A stretch of 64,000 nucleotides of DNA from NCBI GenBank assembly GCA_905478335.1, contig CAJQIC010000030.1, positions 1 to 64,000 on the forward strand, in the 5' to 3' direction. Of this stretch, positions 1 to 8,410 are shown piece by piece (the stretch's first letter is position 1; each line of letters begins with the position of its first letter). The stretch is from an uncultured Bacteroidia bacterium (lineage in GTDB: Bacteria; Bacteroidota; Bacteroidia; NS11-12g; UBA9320). The position numbers and the translations under genes were made by a program. The notes beneath the pieces were generated by a model. That model ran no database searches and was not told the DNA's origin. It saw nothing but the letters and a program-made list of their open reading frames with translations.

Positions 1-125
1 ACGTCTAAAATGGTTATATGCTTTTTCCAAAATACCAATCGCGTCATCGTATCGACCTAGCTGGTAAAGGACCCATCCTTTTGTATCCAAGTAAGTAGGC
101 CTATTGGGGTTCTTGCTTACTGCCT
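1..125 (-). pseudogene. Out-of-frame C-terminal continuation of the TPR lipoprotein gene
   Basis: Read in the frame shifted by one base relative to the gene at 117-1574, the minus strand from about position 125 to the window edge encodes AVSKNPNRPTYLDTKGWVLY followed by QLGRYDDAIGILEKAYNHF. This is a textbook TPR helix pair and joins seamlessly to the end of the upstream frame (ALEMIK). If the run of four A residues (125-128, T on the plus strand) had five, the protein would read MIKKAVSKNP and continue beyond the window. The reading of the sequence is direct. Whether the deletion is a real mutation or an assembly error cannot be decided here. Confidence 0.75.
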
Positions 126-1574
126 TTTAATCATCTCTAAAGCATCGCCCAACCTCGTTTTTTGTTCGGCCAAGTAGTAGGCATAGTTATTCATGGCGCC
201 ATCATTGTTCGGATCCAATTCAAGAACCTCATCATACGTTTCAAAGCTCTTGTCAAAAAGGCCAAGTTCATACGATGCATCCGCTATCGTAACCAGTAAA
301 TCTGTTTGGTCATTGCGCAATAAGGCTATTTCCATGCCTTCTTCAGCTACCGATATTGCCTTTTCATAATTACCTTCAGTAAAATTGGCAAAAGAATTTA
401 CTATGTATAGAAAGGGTTGATTCGGGTAAAATTCTAAAGCCTTCTTTGAGTCTTCAACCAAAAACTTGCTGTTACCTAACTCATCGTCTATCCCCAAAAG
501 TTTTTTCCAAATACCAATATCACCAGGGTTTAATTCAGATGCCTCGATAATGTGACCTCTTGCCTTTTGCTTTTCCCCAATGGCGTGTAATACGTCACTT
601 CTTACTAAATGTGCTTTGTCTTCGTTGGGATGAACTGATACCAATTTTTCAGTCAAAGTCAAGGCCTTTAACCGCATAGACTCGTCTGATCTAAGGAAGG
701 AGAAAAAACTACCAACTACCTTGATTTTTAACTCAATAGGAACATTGATATCATTAAATCCTTCATTTAAGAAGTAGAAACTGCTGTCGTGCTGTTTGTT
801 TCTTTTGTATATGTCAGATAAGCCGAAATACGCATATCCATTATCTGGGTCTTTTTTTAGAATCCCGTGGTACAAGGATTTGGCTTTTTCCATTTGGCCA
901 TTGCGAATCAACGACTCTGCAAGTAATCCTTGAAATCGCACACTTTCCGGATCAGACTTCACCAACTTCTCCATCCACTGTATTGCATCTTTGTCTTTAC
1001 CAATCTGTATGTTTAACCCTTCGAGCAACCGAGCGGTTTCCTCGTCTATCCCAAATTTGCCAACGTAGTTCTCCAACCACTTGATTGCCTTTTTAAACTG
1101 TTGTGCATTTATATATTGCTTACCAGCCTCCAAATAGTTTAGCGGTTTTTCAGGCTCTTCAGCAACCATAATTTCAAAAATTTTGGCCGATTTCTCATAA
1201 GCCGCAACCTTGCTATAGGCTTGCGCAAGTTGACCCGCATACCAGTAATTATACTTGGGATTTGCTAGCATAGCCTGCTCCGACCAGTAAACCGCATCAT
1301 TAAAACCAGAAACAGCCATGTTTAAGTTGCCCATTTGATACATAGCCGCATGACTATTGGGGTCAATCTTTAATGCATCTGCAAACAGCCTGGCAGATTC
1401 CGTGTAATTACCCAGCACCTTTTCTTTGCTGGCTTTAAAATATAATTGATCGAATTGAGCTCTTTCGTTATATGAAAGTTTGCTCGCCGATGGCAAACCT
1501 TTTTTACCCGCGCAAGCCGTTAACAAAACAGCAGCAACCAAATAGATGGATATGCGGAGCGGGTTATATGTCAT
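117..1574 (-). CDS. TPR-repeat outer-membrane lipoprotein, frameshifted near its C-terminus
   Basis: The product is 485 residues as read. A lipoprotein signal ends in the lipobox LLTAC (Cys21), so the protein should be lipid-anchored. The rest is a run of about 34-residue tetratricopeptide units, for example around residues 60-95, 200-260 and 425-475, with the usual alternation of small and aromatic residues. TPR proteins act as docking scaffolds; no enzymatic function is visible. It is the last visible gene of a tight operon (3 bases after the nucleotidyltransferase). In my knowledge of flavobacterial genomes the order flippase, dut, nucleotidyltransferase, TPR protein is recurrent, which suggests an envelope polysaccharide role, but that is inference. 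The stop at 117-119 is premature because the TPR array continues in another frame. Confidence 0.85.
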   Translation of the reverse strand: MTYNPLRISIYLVAAVLLTACAGKKGLPSASKLSYNERAQFDQLYFKASKEKVLGNYTESARLFADALKIDPNSHAAMYQMGNLNMAVSGFNDAVYWSEQAMLANPKYNYWYAGQLAQAYSKVAAYEKSAKIFEIMVAEEPEKPLNYLEAGKQYINAQQFKKAIKWLENYVGKFGIDEETARLLEGLNIQIGKDKDAIQWMEKLVKSDPESVRFQGLLAESLIRNGQMEKAKSLYHGILKKDPDNGYAYFGLSDIYKRNKQHDSSFYFLNEGFNDINVPIELKIKVVGSFFSFLRSDESMRLKALTLTEKLVSVHPNEDKAHLVRSDVLHAIGEKQKARGHIIEASELNPGDIGIWKKLLGIDDELGNSKFLVEDSKKALEFYPNQPFLYIVNSFANFTEGNYEKAISVAEEGMEIALLRNDQTDLLVTIADASYELGLFDKSFETYDEVLELDPNNDGAMNNYAYYLAEQKTRLGDALEMIKRQ

Positions 1575-1577
1575 TAA

Positions 1578-2588
1578 TTAATTGTCTTTTACTGTACTAA
1601 AGTCGCTAATACTCAGTTGACTTGACTTCCCATCGTATTCTACGAAATTACCAATCATCGAATTTTCAAATGAGGCATTTCTAATCTGCGTATTTGTTTG
1701 AATGATACTATTCGAGATAACGGAGTTTTTGATAACGGTATTGTCTCCAACAGAAACATGTGGTCCTACGGTAGAATCTTCAATCACTACGTTTTCGCCA
1801 AGATAACAAGGTTCAATGATCGTTGCATTTATCGTTTTAGCGCTAGCTGATATGAGTTTCTCATCCGACAGATGAGACAATACGCGTTTATTCGTATCAA
1901 CAGTTGCATTCTTGTTGCCACAATCCATCCAATCTGTTACCTCTCCAGGAACAAACTCGAGGCCATCATTTTTCATGTTTTCAAGCGCGTTGGTAAGCTG
2001 GAATTCGTCTTTTTCAGTGATGTTGTTGTCAAGCAAATATTTTATCTCTTTTCTAAGACGTGCACCGTCTTTGAAATAGTAGATGCCAATGATGGCTAGA
2101 TCCGAAACAAATGTTTCCGGTTTTTCAATAAAATCACGTATTACGCCGTCTTCCGACATTTTGATTACACCAAAAGCACTTGGATCATCGACTTGTTTTA
2201 CCCAAATGACACCATCTTTAGACGGGTCGATCGTAAAGTCTGCTCTGAACAACGTATCCGCAAAACCAACAATTACGTTGCCATCTAATACTTTCTCTGC
2301 ACAATACACGGCATGAGCTGTACCCAGTGCCTCTTCTTGAACACAAATATGGCCAACTGCACCTAAAGAGTTGGCTATGTCATGTAAGTCAGCATAAACA
2401 TCCTCACCAAAGTTAGGTCCCACAACAAAAGCAATGTTGTCAATTTTTTCATCGCAAACATGGGCAATGTCTTCGACCAAACGTTGTACAATTGGTTTCC
2501 CAACGATTGGTAATAATGGTTTTGGTGTTGTTAATGTGTGTGGCCGCATTCGCTTTCCCATCCCGGCCATTGGAATTATAATATTCAT
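1578..2588 (-). CDS. Sugar-phosphate nucleotidyltransferase with left-handed beta-helix tail
   Basis: The 336-residue protein starts with the nucleotidyltransferase signature: GMGKRMRPHT at residues 9-18, followed by TPKPLLPIVGKP, the glycine-rich loop and lysine that bind NTP and sugar phosphate. Further landmarks are EEALGTAHAV and GFADTLF (metal-binding Asp). The C-terminal quarter contains hexapeptide-like repeats (IEPCYLGENVVIEDSTVGPHV and following), typical of a left-handed beta-helix as in GlmU and RmlA-like enzymes. It should form a nucleotide-activated sugar from a sugar 1-phosphate; the sugar and nucleotide cannot be told from sequence. It lies 11 bases downstream of dut and 3 bases upstream of the TPR gene, in an operon headed by a polysaccharide flippase. 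Confidence 0.88.
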   Translation of the reverse strand: MNIIIPMAGMGKRMRPHTLTTPKPLLPIVGKPIVQRLVEDIAHVCDEKIDNIAFVVGPNFGEDVYADLHDIANSLGAVGHICVQEEALGTAHAVYCAEKVLDGNVIVGFADTLFRADFTIDPSKDGVIWVKQVDDPSAFGVIKMSEDGVIRDFIEKPETFVSDLAIIGIYYFKDGARLRKEIKYLLDNNITEKDEFQLTNALENMKNDGLEFVPGEVTDWMDCGNKNATVDTNKRVLSHLSDEKLISASAKTINATIIEPCYLGENVVIEDSTVGPHVSVGDNTVIKNSVISNSIIQTNTQIRNASFENSMIGNFVEYDGKSSQLSISDFSTVKDN

Positions 2589-2599
2589 CTTAATTTATT

Positions 2600-3046
2600 T
2601 TAACCTTTTCCTGTGCTGCCGTAACCCCCAGAACCGCGTTCGGTTTCTTGTAAGCTATCGGTTATTTCTAATACTATTTTTTCATAGGACGATACAATCA
2701 TCTGAGCTATTCTATCTCCTCTGTTTATGGTAAATGCTTCGTTACTCAAATTCACAAGTAGCACCTTAATTTCACCACGATAATCAGCATCTATGGTGCC
2801 TGGTGAATTTAAAACTGTAATACCGTGTTTATATGCCAAACCACTTCTAGGTCTAATTTGGGCTTCAAACCCGTCAGGCAGGGCAATTTTTAATCCCGTG
2901 GGTATCAACCTTCGTTGTAATGATTCAAGAACGATAGATTCTTCCAGGTTTGCACGAAGATCTACTCCCGCTGAGTTAATTGTTTCATGCTTAGGCAATT
3001 CTAAGTCAGAAAGATTGACGGTTTGTATGTGAAGTGCGTCCTTCAT
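2600..3046 (-). CDS. dut: Deoxyuridine 5'-triphosphate nucleotidohydrolase (dUTPase)
   Basis: The enzyme hydrolyses dUTP to dUMP and pyrophosphate, keeping uracil out of DNA and feeding thymidylate synthesis. The 148-residue protein is the usual length for the homotrimeric family and shows all five dUTPase motifs in order: GVDLRA (about residue 27), [12 protein letters not shown] (66-77), [10 protein letters not shown] with the catalytic Asp (82-91), RIAQMIV, and the C-terminal glycine-rich arm [11 protein letters not shown] that closes over the substrate. The start codon abuts the flippase stop codon with no spacer, so translation is probably coupled. Confidence in function is high. Confidence 0.97.
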   Translation of the reverse strand: MKDALHIQTVNLSDLELPKHETINSAGVDLRANLEESIVLESLQRRLIPTGLKIALPDGFEAQIRPRSGLAYKHGITVLNSPGTIDADYRGEIKVLLVNLSNEAFTINRGDRIAQMIVSSYEKIVLEITDSLQETERGSGGYGSTGKG

Positions 3047-4525
3047 TTAAGCGGCAAACTTACGGTTTTTCGTTGGACGTTCTATCATGTAAACCACCGC
3101 AATAAAAGCGATTAATGTCAGTGCTGACCACAATAAAGCGTAATCGCTTAAAATTCGGTTCAAAAACGCGTAAACCCAATACAAGGCTTGACATAAAATG
3201 ATATAAAAAGCAATCATTTTTACATTATATGGTACGGCATAGTGCTTTTGACCAAGCATATAGCTGGCCAGCGCCATGCCAAAGTACACAACCAAAGTGG
3301 CTATGGCTGAGCCCAGAATCCCTATCACTGGTATTAGTGCGACATTTAATGCTATCGTGCCTAAAGCACCACCAATCGATATCCACATACCAATTCTCAT
3401 TTTGTCATTCAATTTGTACCAGATGTTTAGGTTGTACATAACCCCTAGAAACAAATTGGCAAGGAGTAAAATTGGCGTAAGCATCATGGCATTGGGGTGC
3501 CTAAAGTATACCTCACGTGTAATGATGAGAGGTCCGATTTGTTTTAGAAACACCAGTGTAACCAAAAATATGAGGCACAATGCGATTACAAAATAATGCA
3601 TCACTTTGGCATAAATGAGTTTAGGATCCTCTCCTTTTGATTGTTCAAAAAAGAACGGTTCAGCTGCAAATCGGAAACTCTGGACAAAAATGGTCATAAA
3701 CATACTCAGCTTATAAAAAGCGCTGTATACACCAATTTCGAAATCCGCTACTTCCTTTGGAAGCATTTTAAGCAACAATATTCGATCAATCATTTCATTG
3801 ACTATTCCAGCCAAGCCTATGATGACCAGGGGTCTGCCATATTTCCACATCCGCTTCCAGAGATGCCCGTCAAAACCCTCCGAAATAGGCTTCCAATAAG
3901 GCAGTAGCATCACAAACATGACCATACTTGCGAACAAGTTGGACAGAAAAATATAGCCTACGCCAAATTCAGGATCAAAAAACGATAGGTCGTAACCCTT
4001 TTTTACCAACCACGGCACCAACAATAAAAAAAATAGGTTGAAGCCAATGTTGACCAAAATGTTTGTAATTCGAATAAGGCCAAATCGTATTGGCATTTTC
4101 TTGAAACGCAACCAAGCTAAGGGCAAGTTAGACAAGGCATCAAGTGCTAGTATGAATACAAAAATTCGCACATAATCTGTTTGGTCGGGGTGTTCTAAGA
4201 AATTGGCTATTCCCTGCTGGCACGTTAGCCCTAAAAACATCAGAACTCCAGTAGTGACGAGCAGTGAAATTTGAGCCGTGGCAAATACCCTTTCCGGCTT
4301 TTCTTCTCTAGAGAAATTAAAGAATGCCGTTTCCATCCCATACATCAGGACTACTATGGCAAATCCAACCACAGCGTAATACGTACTGATGACACCATAA
4401 TCGTCTGGCGCAAATAACTTAATGTAGAGTGGTACCAATAAAAAATTTATCAGTCGTCCTAAGGTATGCGTGATACCATATATCGCCGTTTCACCGGCCA
4501 ATTTTGCTAAAATTCTATTTTTCAA
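3047..4525 (-). CDS. Polysaccharide flippase (MOP/PST family, Wzx-like)
   Basis: This 492-residue integral membrane protein has about 14 hydrophobic segments and an N-terminus typical of O-antigen and exopolysaccharide flippases (KLAGETAIYGITHTLGRLIN). Such proteins move lipid-linked oligosaccharides across the inner membrane. It is the first gene of the operon with dut, the nucleotidyltransferase and the TPR lipoprotein. The start is an unusual TTG at 4523-4525. No in-frame ATG or GTG lies between it and the predicted promoter, a TACATTTG element at 4542-4549, which would give a leader of only about 12 bases. The transported glycan is unknown. Confidence 0.88.
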   Translation of the reverse strand: MKNRILAKLAGETAIYGITHTLGRLINFLLVPLYIKLFAPDDYGVISTYYAVVGFAIVVLMYGMETAFFNFSREEKPERVFATAQISLLVTTGVLMFLGLTCQQGIANFLEHPDQTDYVRIFVFILALDALSNLPLAWLRFKKMPIRFGLIRITNILVNIGFNLFFLLLVPWLVKKGYDLSFFDPEFGVGYIFLSNLFASMVMFVMLLPYWKPISEGFDGHLWKRMWKYGRPLVIIGLAGIVNEMIDRILLLKMLPKEVADFEIGVYSAFYKLSMFMTIFVQSFRFAAEPFFFEQSKGEDPKLIYAKVMHYFVIALCLIFLVTLVFLKQIGPLIITREVYFRHPNAMMLTPILLLANLFLGVMYNLNIWYKLNDKMRIGMWISIGGALGTIALNVALIPVIGILGSAIATLVVYFGMALASYMLGQKHYAVPYNVKMIAFYIILCQALYWVYAFLNRILSDYALLWSALTLIAFIAVVYMIERPTKNRKFAA

Positions 4526-4541
4526 CGTGTATTGAGAGACT

Positions 4542-4549
4542 CAAATGTA
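4542..4549 (-). promoter_or_regulatory. Bacteroidota -7 promoter element (TACATTTG) of the flippase-dut operon
   Basis: TACATTTG on the minus strand matches the TAnnTTTG consensus. The predicted start of transcription is about 5 bases past its final G, some 12 bases before the TTG start codon. No clear -33 TTG element is visible. Confidence 0.6.
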
Positions 4550-4705
4550 ACCGGGAATAAAACCGCATCCTCGAAATTGGCGGTTTGATTATGAACGTTT
4601 TAGACAAACAATTCAAATTATAAGACAATCGCCACACCCATAAATGATACTAGTTTCATAGACATCGCAATGAATTTTTATAGCTTTAGGCATAATTAAT
4701 CCACT

Positions 4706-4798
4706 ATGAAACGCATATTTAATTGGGAGAAAGGCATATATATCATAACCGTAACCTCTGGCCATACAGTCGCTACAGGTAAGGTGTTAAAAATATAA
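4706..4798 (+). pseudogene. Orphan fragment of a T9SS C-terminal sorting domain
   Basis: A short frame, ATG at 4706 to TAA at 4796-4798, encodes 30 residues whose core KGIYIITVTSGHTVATGKVL matches the last two strands of a type A T9SS C-terminal sorting domain (consensus: Gly-Ile-Tyr, hydrophobic strand, turn, Lys-Val/Ile-Val). A stop codon lies three codons upstream of the ATG and no rest of a cargo protein is recognisable in the three plus frames upstream. This is most simply the remnant 3' end of a deleted cargo gene. It could not be exported on its own because it lacks a signal peptide. Confidence 0.55.
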
Positions 4799-4837
4799 AG
4801 ACCCACACTTAATCTAAAACTACCTCGTTCTTCTATA

Positions 4838-5683
4838 GTGAAAAAGTGTTGTCTTTTGTTTTGTGTAACCTGGCTAAGTGCCATTAGTGCCTTCGCCCAG
4901 CTCGACACGTAGTCGGTGTTGACGGGTACATGGGACTTGGTTCAGTCTAGTGTTGGTTATGGTTACCTAAATCGTGATTCTGTTGAAAGTTATTCGACAC
5001 ATTTTAATTCCAACCACACACTGAAGTTTACGGGCAATCGCATCATTCTCAAATCGCACACTATCCTTGAATTATTAAACGATAGCATAGTGGTAGTGCG
5101 CAAGTTTAAACGAAGAAGGTCTGGCAGTTTCATTCGTCTTCGTAAAAGAAAACACAACTCCAGTATGTATATCGCAAAGTTGGGTTTCGATGCGCTGGTA
5201 TTGATTGAACGTAACGAAAACACTATACCGTCTCTGTTTATCGAAACAACATACTATTACAAAAGACGGCTGCTAACTAAATCACAACCCGATTACAGTT
5301 TTATAGGTAAATGGGTGACCCCATCTTGCGAATCCTGCACTTTTTGGAGTGATACCATTTCACTCTCTGGCGATACCACAACTGGCTTTGGGTATGGGAC
5401 AAACTATTATTTAACCATCAACAAAAATGACCATCCAACCTCAGAGCACGACAAGTTTTCTGTGGATGTTGTCAATTACCCGGAACCGGATACCACTGAC
5501 CCCTATTCACATCAATACGGAAAGCTCTCATTTGGTAAAATAGCCAATGGGCGCGATTGGGTATTTGATTTCGAAAAGAAGCTACTTTACTTTTATCCAG
5601 ACTTTTTAAGCAATGAATTTCTTACTTATAAGGTTGTTGAATGCATTCCAGAAGAAAGATTAATACTCATCAGACAGAATTAA
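4838..5683 (+). pseudogene. Lipocalin-like secreted protein interrupted by an in-frame amber codon
   Basis: From GTG at 4838 the frame gives a clear signal peptide (MKKCCLLFCVTWLSAISAFA, then QLDT), a TAG at 4910-4912, and then, in the same frame, a 255-residue domain starting SVLTGTWDLVQ. The LTGTW opening followed by short beta strands, and a second similar motif (SFIGKWVTP) about 125 residues later, resembles lipocalin-like or META-type beta-barrel domains; this is only a fold-level resemblance. The intact frame between 4913 and 5683 lacks any export signal of its own, so the TAG would abolish secretion. The 3' stop codon overlaps the stop of the convergent DUF4139 gene on the sequence TTAA at 5680-5683. 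If the TAG is an assembly error the gene is intact. Confidence 0.65.
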
Positions 5684-7221
5684 CCTCTTACATAAACGAC
5701 GTACGAATAGGTAATCTTCTTTTCTGCTCCTGGTTCAACATCCATTTCCCAAGTAACATTGCTCGCTTCGTTTACATAATACGTGTTGGCCACAGTCTTC
5801 TTTTTCCAAGCTACATCCGACTTCTTTAACGATCCGTACACCAACCGGTTGATTTCCAAATGGGCTTTCTTCGACTTGTAATTATGAACCGTTATCTCTG
5901 ACTTGACATTTATCGCGACATACTTATGTTTATTCCAGTATTTGGTTGCTTCCGTTCTTGAGGTTTCTTCTTCTTCTTCTTTGATTTCAATATCTGGCGC
6001 ATTTGAAATAGTAACATACGAACAGTTCTCTATCGCCGTATAATTCAATTTGGCCGTTGCCAGTGCCTGTTTAACACCGTTCAAGTTTTGATTGATGATT
6101 AACGTACCTGACGTGAAAGGATTTGCTGAATTATTCCAGATTTTTATCTGGTGATTGAATTGAGCCAAATCAGAATAGGAGTTGTACTTTTTGATGTAAT
6201 TGTTGTTGTTAACCACTGAATTTCCATTCAGGTTACAAACGTATTTATGGTCGACTTTAACCTTCGTTTCAAACAATGGATAAAACGCCCGTTCTCCTTT
6301 CTCCAAAGAGAAATCATCTAACGTAAACAAATACAAATCCGCTATTCCATCTGCTGTAATATTGTTTGTTTTTGCTGGTGCTCTTTTATCGTTTGACTCA
6401 TAGAATCCAGAAATAGAATTGGCAAACGTCATATTATTATTGCTCTGCCAAGAGGGATTATACACGTTAAACTGGTCAGATATTAAATCGCTGAGTTGTG
6501 TCGTCGTCAAAAAATTAGGACTGCCAACAACTAAGTTTAAATGTGCGTTTTTAATATCTTCCGCATCATTTTTTATGGACGCCTTTAACGACAATGTACC
6601 ACCCTGCTCACCATCGAGCACTAACTTGTACATGGGAGTCCAGTTAAACCCTTTCGACAAATACGTTGCCTCCAAATTTTGAGAAGATTTGGCTTCTTTG
6701 AAATTTACTGAAATGGTAGTCTGCACATTTTTGTATATGACTGTTTGTTTAAGTTCTCCTTTAATAGAAGCCCTTTCTATCAAGTGATTCTTAACCAGCT
6801 CATAGCCCGTAGCGTTTTTAATAAGTACTAAAGCACCCGAGCCGCTTCCGTTGGCCGAAACAATTTCGCCACTGACTTCTTTCCCATTCGTCATCGTGAT
6901 TTCCACTGTTTTTCCAAAGTTAGACTGGATTAGATCAAGAAATGACGTCCAACTACGGGATTTCTCAATAGTATCTGCTTTGCTTTTTATCGATTGAATT
7001 GTACCTGTAGGTGATGAAAACCAAAACGTTCCGTAGATCGCTTCTGGTAAATTATCAGACCATTTAAAAGCACCCGCGTTGACAGACACTTTACCCGATT
7101 TTTGAATAAACGCCGTTCCATTCTTGAAAATTGTAACATGTTTTGTCTTGAGTTGCGCGTTTGACAGAAAGGGTAAAAGTGTGATGCTAAGTGTTAGCAG
7201 GAGGATTTTCTTGATTTTCAT
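5680..7221 (-). CDS. Secreted DUF4139 domain protein
   Basis: The 513-residue protein begins with a signal peptide (MKIKKILLLTLSITLLPFLSNAQ). The middle and C-terminal parts carry the DUF4139 pattern: YLSKGFNWTPMYKLVL followed by LSLKASIKNDAEDIKNAHL and LVVGSPNF, the alternating strands seen in the family once described as mucoidy-inhibitor-like. It ends with EPGAEKKITYSYVVYVRG. A charged EEEEE run sits near residue 415. The family has no established biochemical activity in Bacteroidota; location should be periplasm or cell surface. It stands alone with its own promoter (TACATTTG at 7252-7259) and converges with the amber-interrupted gene. Confidence 0.8.
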   Translation of the reverse strand: MKIKKILLLTLSITLLPFLSNAQLKTKHVTIFKNGTAFIQKSGKVSVNAGAFKWSDNLPEAIYGTFWFSSPTGTIQSIKSKADTIEKSRSWTSFLDLIQSNFGKTVEITMTNGKEVSGEIVSANGSGSGALVLIKNATGYELVKNHLIERASIKGELKQTVIYKNVQTTISVNFKEAKSSQNLEATYLSKGFNWTPMYKLVLDGEQGGTLSLKASIKNDAEDIKNAHLNLVVGSPNFLTTTQLSDLISDQFNVYNPSWQSNNNMTFANSISGFYESNDKRAPAKTNNITADGIADLYLFTLDDFSLEKGERAFYPLFETKVKVDHKYVCNLNGNSVVNNNNYIKKYNSYSDLAQFNHQIKIWNNSANPFTSGTLIINQNLNGVKQALATAKLNYTAIENCSYVTISNAPDIEIKEEEEETSRTEATKYWNKHKYVAINVKSEITVHNYKSKKAHLEINRLVYGSLKKSDVAWKKKTVANTYYVNEASNVTWEMDVEPGAEKKITYSYVVYVRG

Positions 7222-7251
7222 AGTGTTCTATATTGTTCTGATTGTCTTCAC

Positions 7252-7259
7252 CAAATGTA
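7252..7259 (-). promoter_or_regulatory. -7 promoter element (TACATTTG) of the DUF4139 gene
   Basis: TACATTTG on the minus strand, 30 bases upstream of the ATG at 7221; the predicted leader is about 26 bases. Confidence 0.55.
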
Positions 7260-7317
7260 CCTCATCATTTTAACATGATGTTCCCGTGAACTAAATATAG
7301 TGCTACGTTCTCTTAAA

Positions 7318-7354
7318 GGTTGACAACCACTTTAGGTGGTTGATACCGGTTGAT
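7318..7354. promoter_or_regulatory. Three phased GGTTGAY direct repeats with a 7-bp hairpin, possible operator
   Basis: GGTTGAC starts at 7318, GGTTGAT at 7338 and GGTTGAT at 7348, i.e. start-to-start spacings of 20 and 10 bases, which would place them on one face of the helix. Within them CAACCAC (7324-7330) and GTGGTTG (7336-7342) form a perfect 7-bp inverted repeat with a 5-base loop. The block lies between the divergent genes at 7221 and 7514. It looks like a transcription-factor binding array, but no regulator is known. The remainder of 7222-7513 shows nothing else beyond the two promoters. Confidence 0.35.
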
Positions 7355-7500
7355 GGATAAAAGGTAAATGCTGGGTGGACTTTTGACATAGAAAATTACG
7401 GTTAGTCTACATCCATAACACAGCACATACAACCACACCAAAACTATTTAATCGAACCGTTTTGCCTACGAAAGGTATTTACTCAACAAGACAAATGTTG

Positions 7501-7508
7501 TATTCTTG
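7501..7508 (+). promoter_or_regulatory. Near-consensus -7 element (TATTCTTG) directly before the FemAB-like gene
   Basis: TATTCTTG differs at one base from TAnnTTTG and is followed after five bases (CAACC) by the ATG at 7514, so the transcript would have almost no leader. Confidence 0.4.
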
Positions 7509-7513
7509 CAACC

Positions 7514-8410
7514 ATGAGCGTTAACTACGTGTCGCATAAAGATATTGATCAAGACCGCTGGGATGTGGCCATTTCCAACGCTACAAATCCAAAAATTTAC
7601 GCTGACTCTTGGTATCTCAATGTAACCACTGAAGGACAATGGGACGCCATTATTTCCGATGATTACACGTCAGTAATGCCTCTACCATTTAACAAAAAGT
7701 TATTTGGTATTTCACAAGTATACCGTCCATTTTTTAGCCAACAACTAGGCGTTATTCATTCGTCGAAAGCCGTTGACATTGAGGATTTTATTAAACATAT
7801 TCCAAGTAAATTTAAGCGCCTTCACTACGCCTTTAATAATGCAAATATTGTTGAAGGTTGTACGCAAAAAACGAACTTAATTCTTCCGTTGAAAACCGAT
7901 TACAACACGGTGGTTTCAAATTTCTCAAGTTCTCTTCGAAAGCATATAAAGCGATCTGCTGAATTGCAGTTGACCGAAACATCGAACGTGGAAGAAGTGA
8001 TTACCTTCTATAAAAATCATTTGGAAAGCAAGGTTAAACTTGGTAATAAAGGATACGATGTAGCCACCAAACTTTTCGCTGAAGCGTTGGAAAGAGGTTG
8101 TGCAGAGGTTTATCAGCTTACTAACGGAGATGACATACTTGCCTCAGGTGTATTCCTAAAAAAGTATAGCCGTATTATTAATGTTTTCGCTGCCAGTATT
8201 AATACGAAAAAACACCGGAATACCATGTCGGTATTACTTGCCAGAGTAATGGAAAAACATAGCGAAAGTGATTACATTTTTGACTTTGAAGGGTCAGATT
8301 TGAAAGGTGTTAAGCAATATTTCGAAAGCTTTGGAAGCACGGAAGAAAACTACCCGGTATTGCACTATAACAAACTCCCCTATTTGGTAAAACTTATCCG
8401 ACCAAGTTAA
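7514..8410 (+). CDS. FemAB/BioF2-like GNAT-fold acyltransferase
   Basis: This 298-residue cytoplasmic protein has the layout of FemAB-type or BioF2-like acetyltransferases: an N-terminal half with PLPFNKKLFGISQVYRPFFS, a middle segment SSSLRKHIKRSAELQLTETS that matches the family's Arg/Lys-rich helix, and a C-terminal GNAT half with LASGVFLKKYSRIINVFAAS, HRNTMSVLLARVME and YIFDFEGSDLKGVKQYFESFG. Family members add amino acids or acyl groups to cell-wall or surface polymers; the substrate here is unknown. The stop overlaps the stop of the convergent lipoprotein gene on TTAA (8407-8410). Confidence 0.7.
   Translation: MSVNYVSHKDIDQDRWDVAISNATNPKIYADSWYLNVTTEGQWDAIISDDYTSVMPLPFNKKLFGISQVYRPFFSQQLGVIHSSKAVDIEDFIKHIPSKFKRLHYAFNNANIVEGCTQKTNLILPLKTDYNTVVSNFSSSLRKHIKRSAELQLTETSNVEEVITFYKNHLESKVKLGNKGYDVATKLFAEALERGCAEVYQLTNGDDILASGVFLKKYSRIINVFAASINTKKHRNTMSVLLARVMEKHSESDYIFDFEGSDLKGVKQYFESFGSTEENYPVLHYNKLPYLVKLIRPS

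Noticed and set aside
117-134. Programmed -1 frameshifting in the TPR gene
   Set aside because: The codon in the P site would have to re-pair from AAA to TAA, with no slippery heptamer and no downstream pseudoknot seen.
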